From MWAR01 sp035388825 (lineage in GTDB: Bacteria > Muiribacteriota > Ozemobacteria > Ozemobacterales > Ozemobacteraceae), in the NCBI GenBank assembly GCA_035388825.1, contig DAOOQQ010000006.1, positions 39,551-103,550 on the forward strand: a stretch of 64,000 nt of DNA, given 5' to 3'. Every line of letters starts with the position of its first letter. The first letter of the stretch is position 1. The notes under the pieces were generated by a model, which saw only the letters and a program-made list of their open reading frames with translations, ran no database searches and was not told the origin of the DNA. Positions 59,167-64,000 of the stretch are shown piece by piece. The translations under genes and the position numbers were made by a program.

Positions 59167-60324
59167 TCATCCCAGGAGCGCACGGGCCGCGCTCATCCGA
59201 GAGGCGATATCGAGGCCGTGGGCGCAGGTCGCCACGCAGCCCGGACAGCCGGCACAGGTGCGGGCCGTGGCTTCCGGATCGAGTCCGTCATAGGTGGCGC
59301 GAGCCAGTTCAAGGCTTCCATAGCCTTCGGCATACATCAGGCTGCGGTTGACGACGCTGATCGCGACGCGGTTCGGGCAGGTTGGTTCGCAGCGGGCGCA
59401 GAGCCGGCAGTAGTAGCCGCTCACGGCCTTGGAATACCGTTCGAGCCGCTCGATGTCTGCCGATGAGAGTTTCATCCCCATGACCGACAGGTCCTCTTTG
59501 AGCATCGCCATGTCCCGCATACCGGGAATCGTGGTTGCGACGTTCGTATCCGCGAGCACCCACCGGAGGGCCGCCTGGTGCTGGGTCGTGGTGTCTCCTG
59601 CCGGGACCTGGTAGCCCCCCATCTGCGTCTTCATCGCGATGATCCCGATGCCGGCAGAAGCGGCCCGGGCGATGGCCGTCTTCAGCTCGGGCGGGCTCTG
59701 GAAATTGTAGGCGACGAGAACCGTGTCGAAGAACTTGTCGGGATCGTCGACCACGGCATTGATGACGTCGGCCTGGTCGGTGTGGGTCGTCACCCCGAAG
59801 AACCGCACCTTGCCTTCCTTGCGCAGGCCGGCGAGCGCCGCGCGCACGTTCCGGTCGAGAAGGCGGTCCCGGTTCGCGTTCGTGACGTTGTGGAGCTGGA
59901 TGATGTCGATGTGGTCCGTCTTCAGGCTGGCGAGGCTCGTCTCGACATCGTCGATGATCGCCTCGGGGGTGACGGATTTCCCTTTCGTCTTGGTCGCGAG
60001 GATCACCTTGTCGCGCCGGCCCGTGAGGGCCTTGCCGACGATCTCCTCGTTGCGGCCGTTCATGTAGACACGCGCCGTGTCGAGGTAGTTGATTCCCATG
60101 TCGATCCCCGCCCCGATCACCTCGGGCTCGGGCGTGAGCATGGCGCCGAACCCGACGATCGTCACCTGGAGCTTGGTGCGGCCCAGGGTGCGGTACACGG
60201 GAACCGGGGGAAATGCGTCGGCCGCCGTTCCGGATGCCGGCGCGGCACCGTCGAGACGGCTCAATCCCGTGGCCAGGGCGGCCGTTCCCAGAGCGGTCAG
60301 CTTCAGAAAATCTCTGCGTTTCAT
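59167..60324 (-). CDS. Tat-exported aldo-keto reductase with C-terminal 4Fe-4S domain
   Basis: 385 residues from ATG 60324, GAGAGGAG upstream. The start MKRRDFLKLTALGTAALATG is a twin-arginine signal. The aldo-keto reductase barrel (about 45-310) shows the Asp/Tyr pair in GINYLDTARVYMNGRNEE, Lys in VILATKTKG and His in HIDIIQLHNV. The C-terminal ferredoxin-like part (about 320-375) has YCRLCARCEPTCP and CAGCPGCVATCAHG, ligands for two 4Fe-4S clusters. This class (COG1453 type) is redox-active in the periplasm if exported; substrate unknown. First gene of a five-gene operon ending with TlpA and a membrane protein. Confidence 0.9.
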   Translation of the reverse strand: MKRRDFLKLTALGTAALATGLSRLDGAAPASGTAADAFPPVPVYRTLGRTKLQVTIVGFGAMLTPEPEVIGAGIDMGINYLDTARVYMNGRNEEIVGKALTGRRDKVILATKTKGKSVTPEAIIDDVETSLASLKTDHIDIIQLHNVTNANRDRLLDRNVRAALAGLRKEGKVRFFGVTTHTDQADVINAVVDDPDKFFDTVLVAYNFQSPPELKTAIARAASAGIGIIAMKTQMGGYQVPAGDTTTQHQAALRWVLADTNVATTIPGMRDMAMLKEDLSVMGMKLSSADIERLERYSKAVSGYYCRLCARCEPTCPNRVAISVVNRSLMYAEGYGSLELARATYDGLDPEATARTCAGCPGCVATCAHGLDIASRMSAARALLG

Positions 60325-60439
60325 GCGGCTCTCCTCTCATCGCGGCGCTCCGGCGCCGTCGTGTCATTTTAGCATGCCCACCTGCCGGATTCCCACCGCC
60401 GCTTCCCTCCCGTGCGCCTGGCCCGGCTGGCCGGAAGTC

Positions 60440-60468
60440 TGGACGGGATCGGGGAAAGCTGGTATCAT
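60440..60468 (+). promoter_or_regulatory. Promoter of mntP with almost no leader
   Basis: TGGACG (60440-60445) and TATCAT (60463-60468) are spaced by 17 bases. The ATG at 60481 is only 13 bases downstream, so the transcript would begin about six bases before the start codon. No Mn2+ (yybP-ykoY) riboswitch can fit. Confidence 0.45.
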
Positions 60469-60480
60469 GCACGCTCCGAT

Positions 60481-61047
60481 ATGGATATGTCTTCGTGGAT
60501 CGTCGTTCTGGGCATCTCCTTTGCGCTGGGGTGCGACGCGTTCGCCGTCGGGCTTGCGGTGGGAACGCGCATGCCCGAGCGCCGGGCGCGGTTCCGGCTC
60601 TGGTTCCACTTCGGGCTGTTCCAGTTCCTCATGACGATGGGCGGCTGGCTTGCCGGGCGGGTCATCATCCCGTATGTCGAAGCATGGGACCACTGGATCG
60701 CTTTCGGCCTGCTCGCGTTCATCGCCTTGCGGATGCTCAACGAGAGCTTCTCCACGGAACAGGAGTCGGAAAGCGGCGAGACGGTCCGCAAGGACCTGAC
60801 GCGGGGCTGGTCTCTGGTGGCGTTGTCCTTCGCCACGAGCTTCGATGCCCTCGGCGTCGGGTTCAGTCTCAGCATGACGGTCCGTTCGCTGCTCTGGGAA
60901 AGCGTCTGCATCGGTTTTGTCGCCGCCGCCATGACCTGGGCCGGCCTCCGACTGGGGCGAACCCTTTCCCTGCAATTCGGGAAACGCGTCGAAACCGTCG
61001 GCGCTATTATATTGTTTGTTATAGCACTCAAGCTCCTGTCGATCTGA
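60481..61047 (+). CDS. mntP: Manganese efflux pump MntP
   Basis: 188 residues, six helices, the standard MntP size. Conserved acidic membrane motifs are GCDAFAVGLAVG (about 17-28) and SFDALGVGFSLS (about 120-131), where Asp residues bind Mn2+. MntP exports Mn2+ across the inner membrane. It precedes trxB by 31 bases and may be co-transcribed with it, linking metal and redox stress. The last helix contains a striking A/T-ending tract (61003-61026: GCT ATT ATA ... GTT ATA GCA). Confidence 0.93.
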   Translation: MDMSSWIVVLGISFALGCDAFAVGLAVGTRMPERRARFRLWFHFGLFQFLMTMGGWLAGRVIIPYVEAWDHWIAFGLLAFIALRMLNESFSTEQESESGETVRKDLTRGWSLVALSFATSFDALGVGFSLSMTVRSLLWESVCIGFVAAAMTWAGLRLGRTLSLQFGKRVETVGAIILFVIALKLLSI

Positions 61048-61078
61048 CGGGGCGTTGACAAGGCAAGGGGAGGCCGTC

Positions 61079-62023
61079 ATGGCGAACAAACTCATCATCA
61101 TCGGATCGGGGCCGGCCGGGTTGACCGCCGCGATCTACGCGGCACGGGCGGGCCTGGCCCCTCTCGTGATCGAGGGCTTCATGGCGGGCGGCATGCCGGG
61201 CGGTCAGTTGATGACCACCTCGGAAGTCGAGAACTTCCCGGGCTTTCCGACCGGCATCCTGGGGCCGGAGCTGATGGCGAAGATTCGCCAGCAGGCGGCG
61301 CATTTCGGGGCCGAATTCGTCACCGAGGATGTGAGCGAAGTGAACCTCACCCGCAAGCCGTTCACGGTCAAGACATCTTCGAAGACGCTCGAAGCCCATG
61401 CGCTGATCGTCGCGACCGGGGCAAGCGCGAAGAAGCTCGACATCCCGTCCGTGCAGACGTTCTGGGGCAGGGGCGTTTCGGCCTGCGCCACCTGCGACGG
61501 CGCGCTGCCGATGTTCCGCAACCAGGTGCTCGCCGTCGTCGGCGGCGGCGACACCGCGATCGAGGAGGCGACGTTTTTGACCCGGTTCGCTTCGAAGGTG
61601 CTGCTCATCCACCGCCGCAACGAGTTCCGGGCGAGCAAAGCGATGCGGGACCGCGCCCGCTCCCATCCGAAGATCGAGCTGGTGCTCGACTCCGTGGTGG
61701 AGGAGGTCGTGGGGGACCGCGCGATGACCGCGCTGCGCGTGAAGAACGTGAAGACGGGTGCCGTAACCGAGATGCCTGCCAAGGGCCTGTTCATGGCGAT
61801 CGGCCACACTCCCAACACCGCCTTTCTGGGCGGCCAGCTCGCGGCGGATGAAACGGGCTACCTCGCCGTGAAACACCCCTCGAGCCTCACCTCCGTCGAA
61901 GGCGTCTTCGCCTGCGGCGACGTCATCGACCCCCACTACCGCCAGGCCATCGTCGCCGCCGGCTCCGGCTGCGCCGCCGCCCTCGACGCCGAACGCTACC
62001 TCGCCTCCACCCACCTCGGCTGA
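61079..62023 (+). CDS. trxB: Thioredoxin-disulfide reductase
   Basis: 314 residues from ATG 61079, GGGGAGG upstream. FAD motif IIGSGPAGLTAA (about 7-18), redox-active CATC in SACATCDGALP (about 134-144), NADPH motif VVGGGDTAIEEA, and C-terminal FAD contact VFACGDVIDPHYRQAI. It transfers electrons from NADPH to thioredoxin. It is the last chromosomal-type gene before the BREX island. Highly C/G-ending codons with no A/T tract. Confidence 0.97.
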   Translation: MANKLIIIGSGPAGLTAAIYAARAGLAPLVIEGFMAGGMPGGQLMTTSEVENFPGFPTGILGPELMAKIRQQAAHFGAEFVTEDVSEVNLTRKPFTVKTSSKTLEAHALIVATGASAKKLDIPSVQTFWGRGVSACATCDGALPMFRNQVLAVVGGGDTAIEEATFLTRFASKVLLIHRRNEFRASKAMRDRARSHPKIELVLDSVVEEVVGDRAMTALRVKNVKTGAVTEMPAKGLFMAIGHTPNTAFLGGQLAADETGYLAVKHPSSLTSVEGVFACGDVIDPHYRQAIVAAGSGCAAALDAERYLASTHLG

Positions 62024-62091
62024 CAGCACCCTCTCAAAATTGTCGTCGCCCTTCGCTGCAGAAGTCAGAACCAGCAGAGGGGCAACGGCAA

Positions 62092-62178
62092 CCTGTCTTT
62101 CAAACCCGTCGAATTCGACGGGTTTGGAAGGCAGGCAAGCCTCAACACCTTCACGCTCAAACCGAAGCGATGGTTTGA
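62092..62178. promoter_or_regulatory. Palindrome cluster with four CAAACC half-sites upstream of BREX
   Basis: Bases 62101-62126 form a perfect 26-base palindrome (half CAAACCCGTCGAA), extended with two mismatches to 62092-62135. A second inverted repeat follows: TCAAACC (62157-62163) and GGTTTGA (62172-62178) with an 8-base loop. Thus the half-site CAAACC occurs four times in 80 bases, between trxB and brxA. Wider out, TCTCAAAAT (62032-62040) and ATTTTGAGA (62216-62224) form an outer inverted pair. Possible operators for BREX control, a terminator for trxB, or a small mobile-element remnant. The 292-base gap 62024-62315 contains no gene I can support. Confidence 0.55.
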
Positions 62179-62315
62179 ATGCACGGGGCCAAATCCGCTC
62201 AACGGTTTCTACGAGATTTTGAGAATGGGTACTACGATACGTCGAATGCTCGAATTATTTTTCGATGTATGCTACCCTTCACCCAACGAACACGTCAGGA
62301 TCGCAACATTCTGAA

Positions 62316-62954
62316 ATGACAAAATCGCGTGTGGATGAGCGGAAAGCTGCGCGGGAACCATCAAAGCCTCCTTATAATGCCGACATGGTTGCCGGTGCTC
62401 TCTTGGAGCGGGAAAGCCGGATTATCGCCAAGCTCCTCCTCGACGGGGTAGGGCAAGATTCTTGGCGCGAACGGCTTTTGCAGGATAACCCCCTCCAGAA
62501 ACGGAGCCTGAAGACGATCTTGCGACAAGCTGGGCTCGTTCGGAACCGCCTCGACCTTCTCGATGCGGCAGGCTGGCGGCTGATCGTGCGCGGGGCCTCT
62601 GATACCGTCAGGCAACTGCTTCTTGCCGCCTGTATCAAGCACAACAGGCTGCTGGGAGACTATCTGCTCACCGTCGTCAGAGAACACATCCGGTTGTTCG
62701 AGAAGACGTTGAACCCTCGCGCATGGAGCACCTATATCGAAGAGCTCGCGCATCGCGCTTCGGTGGTGGCGACGTGGTCTCCTTCGACGAAACGGAAGCT
62801 GGGGCAGGTGACACACAAAATTCTCGCCGAGGCTGGGATCATCGACAATTCCAGAAGCCGGAAGTTCATTCCCTTTTTTCTCTCCCCCGAGGTGGGCTCA
62901 TACCTTGAGAACCGCGATGAAACCTATATCTTGAAGTGCCTGGAACTGACATGA
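62316..62954 (+). CDS. brxA: BREX system protein BrxA
   Basis: 212 residues if started at ATG 62316 (an ATG at 62265 would add 17); no good ribosome site decides. PYNADMVAGALLERESRIIAKLL is the DUF1819 hallmark start, followed by LKTILRQAGLVRNRLDLLD and IIDNSRSRKFIPFFLSPEV near the end. BrxA is a small helical DNA-binding protein at the head of type I BREX loci, which block phage DNA replication while methylating host DNA. The gene overlaps brxB by 4 bases. GC content drops relative to trxB, consistent with an acquired island. Confidence 0.9.
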   Translation: MTKSRVDERKAAREPSKPPYNADMVAGALLERESRIIAKLLLDGVGQDSWRERLLQDNPLQKRSLKTILRQAGLVRNRLDLLDAAGWRLIVRGASDTVRQLLLAACIKHNRLLGDYLLTVVREHIRLFEKTLNPRAWSTYIEELAHRASVVATWSPSTKRKLGQVTHKILAEAGIIDNSRSRKFIPFFLSPEVGSYLENRDETYILKCLELT

Positions 62955-63526
62955 AAACTGAGTTGGAAAAGCGGCTGAATCAGATCCTCCCTCGCCTGAC
63001 CTCCCCGGAACTGCTTACCAATACCGGCCTCGGCAATGAAATCGGATTCTATATATTCGATTACCCCGCCGAGAATGAACTCGATGTCAGGGAGCATATA
63101 ACCCACCTCCTGAAACAGCTTGAAAAGAAGCATTCAGACATCAAGGTGAAGCACGTCAACCTGTTCGAGCTGGTCATCGACTACCTCAAGTCACGGAACC
63201 TCCTCGATAAAGCCCTGAAGATCGAGCGCGAGAAGGGAGACGCCGAGTTGCTGAAAGCCCTCCAGTCACCGCTCCACGTCGAAAAACTCGCGGACTGGTT
63301 CGGTCAGAGTGTACAGCCGCAATCCTGCGACCTTGTTCTCATCAGCGGCGTGGGCAGTGCGTATCCCCTTATCCGCAGTCATGGGCTGCTCAACAACCTC
63401 CCTCGCATCATGGGAAGGGTTCCGCTCGTCGTATTTTATCCCGGCAAATATGATATGCAGTCCCTGAGGCTGTTCGGCAGGCTTTCCGACAACAACTACT
63501 ATCGCGCGTTCCGTTTGGTGCCGTAG
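62951..63526 (+). CDS. brxB: BREX system protein BrxB
   Basis: 191 residues from ATG 62951 (ATGA overlap). DUF1788 pattern: NEIGFYIFDYPAENELDVREH, LFELVIDYLKSRNLLDKA, LISGVGSAYPLIRSHGLLNNL and PLVVFYPGKYDMQSLRLFGRL, each recognisable in part; the C-terminus ends NYYRAFRLVP as usual. BrxB is needed for type I BREX defence and associates with PglZ/PglX; its biochemical role is not settled. A/T-rich tracts at about 63043-63062 and 63432-63455. Confidence 0.92.
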   Translation: MKTELEKRLNQILPRLTSPELLTNTGLGNEIGFYIFDYPAENELDVREHITHLLKQLEKKHSDIKVKHVNLFELVIDYLKSRNLLDKALKIEREKGDAELLKALQSPLHVEKLADWFGQSVQPQSCDLVLISGVGSAYPLIRSHGLLNNLPRIMGRVPLVVFYPGKYDMQSLRLFGRLSDNNYYRAFRLVP

Positions 63527-63556
63527 GCGTCACACACACGAAGAGAGAGAGCATCA

Positions 63557-64000
63557 ATGAATATCAAAGACATCTTCAGCAAGGATCTGTTCCGCCCCAT
63601 CAACGGCGTGGTCAAGGCCGACCAGCAGGACGAAGCCATCGTCTGGCAGGAACTCGATGAATATGTCGTTACACGCGAACTGGACAAGCATTTCCGGCTT
63701 TTCTTCGACTCTTACGGGAAGTCCATCGGGAACCGCGCTGATCCGACCCTGAGCGGTCGCATGGGGGTCTGGATCTCCGGCTTTTTCGGGTCGGGCAAAT
63801 CCCACTTCCTGAAAATCCTCTCCTACATTCTCGCCAACCGAAAGGCGCACAGCCCAGACAAGCAGGAAGAACGACCGGCAATCGCGTTCTTCAAGACGAA
63901 GTTGGGATCAGACCCCATGTTTCTTGCCGATGTCACCCGCTCTGCTCAAGCCGGTGCCGATGTCGTTCTCTTCAACATCGACTCCAAGGCCGACCCCCGT
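63557..64000 (+). CDS. brxC: BREX ATPase BrxC (N-terminal part, truncated by window edge)
   Basis: Open from ATG 63557 to the window end (148 residues). Begins MNIKDIFSKDLFRPINGVVK, typical of BrxC/PglY, and contains Walker A GFFGSGKSHFLKIL (about 75-88). BrxC is a large (over 1,100 residue) P-loop ATPase of the BREX complex. The remaining genes expected of a type I locus (pglX methyltransferase, pglZ, brxL) should follow beyond base 64000. Confidence 0.92.
   Translation, partial: MNIKDIFSKDLFRPINGVVKADQQDEAIVWQELDEYVVTRELDKHFRLFFDSYGKSIGNRADPTLSGRMGVWISGFFGSGKSHFLKILSYILANRKAHSPDKQEERPAIAFFKTKLGSDPMFLADVTRSAQAGADVVLFNIDSKADPR

Noticed and set aside
60325..60480. yybP-ykoY manganese riboswitch before mntP
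   Set aside because: Expected conserved elements are not seen and the promoter lies directly at the start codon.
62092..62178. CRISPR repeat remnant upstream of BREX
   Set aside because: The two inverted repeats differ in length and sequence, with no regular spacers and no cas gene.

Overview
The window looks like chromosomal DNA of a diderm (Gram-negative type) bacterium with high, roughly two-thirds GC content. Diderm features are a type IV pilus PilM-N-O-P-secretin operon, a LolA-like/FtsX/ATPase operon, several lipoprotein or secreted proteins and SpoIID/LytB amidase-enhancer proteins in a non-sporulating context. CarD, QueH, BadF-type kinase and FHA-GAF-cyclase genes, together with the two SpoIID homologues, fit an uncultured deep-branching lineage (Riflebacteria/Ozemobacteria-like would fit) better than a classical proteobacterium. 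That placement is inference only. Almost the whole window is coding; the longest gene-free stretches are just under 300 bases. No rRNA, tRNA, CRISPR array, integrase or transposase was recognised.

Layout. 1-730: 5' part of a CorA-type transporter. 913-5819 (minus): pilM-pilN-pilO, two tandem PilP-like genes and a short secretin. 5957-7387: SpoIID protein. 7514-12731 (plus): LolA-like protein, two FtsX permeases, ATPase and a 420-aa partner. 12743-14648 (minus): queH and miaB. 14936-16020: Ala/Pro-rich secreted protein and a tiny lipoprotein. 16093-22712 (minus): a probable amino-sugar or MurNAc salvage operon (binding protein fused to permease, second permease, BadF-family kinase, MurQ, second SpoIID). 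22765-29812: TPR proteins, a 51-aa small protein, a MetX-like acyltransferase and a beta-propeller protein. 29926-32349: 2-hydroxyacid dehydrogenase, CarD, ribosomal protein L25. 32488-36434: sigma-54 activator coupled to a SpoIIE-type phosphatase. 36488-39023: DprA and an FHA-GAF-cyclase, convergent and overlapping. 39243-40820: a GT-C membrane glycosyltransferase of visibly lower GC. 41029-44645: a heterodimeric ABC exporter. 44821-48939: metallo-beta-lactamase-fold hydrolase, cold-shock protein, LysS, two small-operon hypotheticals. 49022-55748: secreted metallopeptidase, metallophosphoesterase, Imm-5-like protein, GDPD, serine beta-lactamase-fold protein, AlbA_2-domain protein. 55870-60324 (minus): five-gene operon from a Tat-exported ferredoxin-like aldo-keto reductase to a TlpA thioredoxin. 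60481-62023: MntP and thioredoxin reductase. 62316-64000: start of a BREX phage-defence locus (brxA, brxB, 5' part of brxC), cut by the window edge.

Most genes are packed in operons with 4-base ATGA overlaps. Where promoters are readable they are sigma-70-like with 17-base spacing (rplY, the TPR gene, the MetX-like gene, the cold-shock gene, mntP).

The most unusual non-gene signal is a recurring short A/T-rich tract (about 20-35 bases). It appears about once per gene in some 18 otherwise GC-rich genes, where even freely choosable codon third positions switch to A/T. The most interesting gene-level signals are the putative ABC-fed peptidoglycan-sugar salvage operon with a fused binding protein/permease, the tandem PilP duplication, and the palindrome-rich segment at the trxB/BREX junction.
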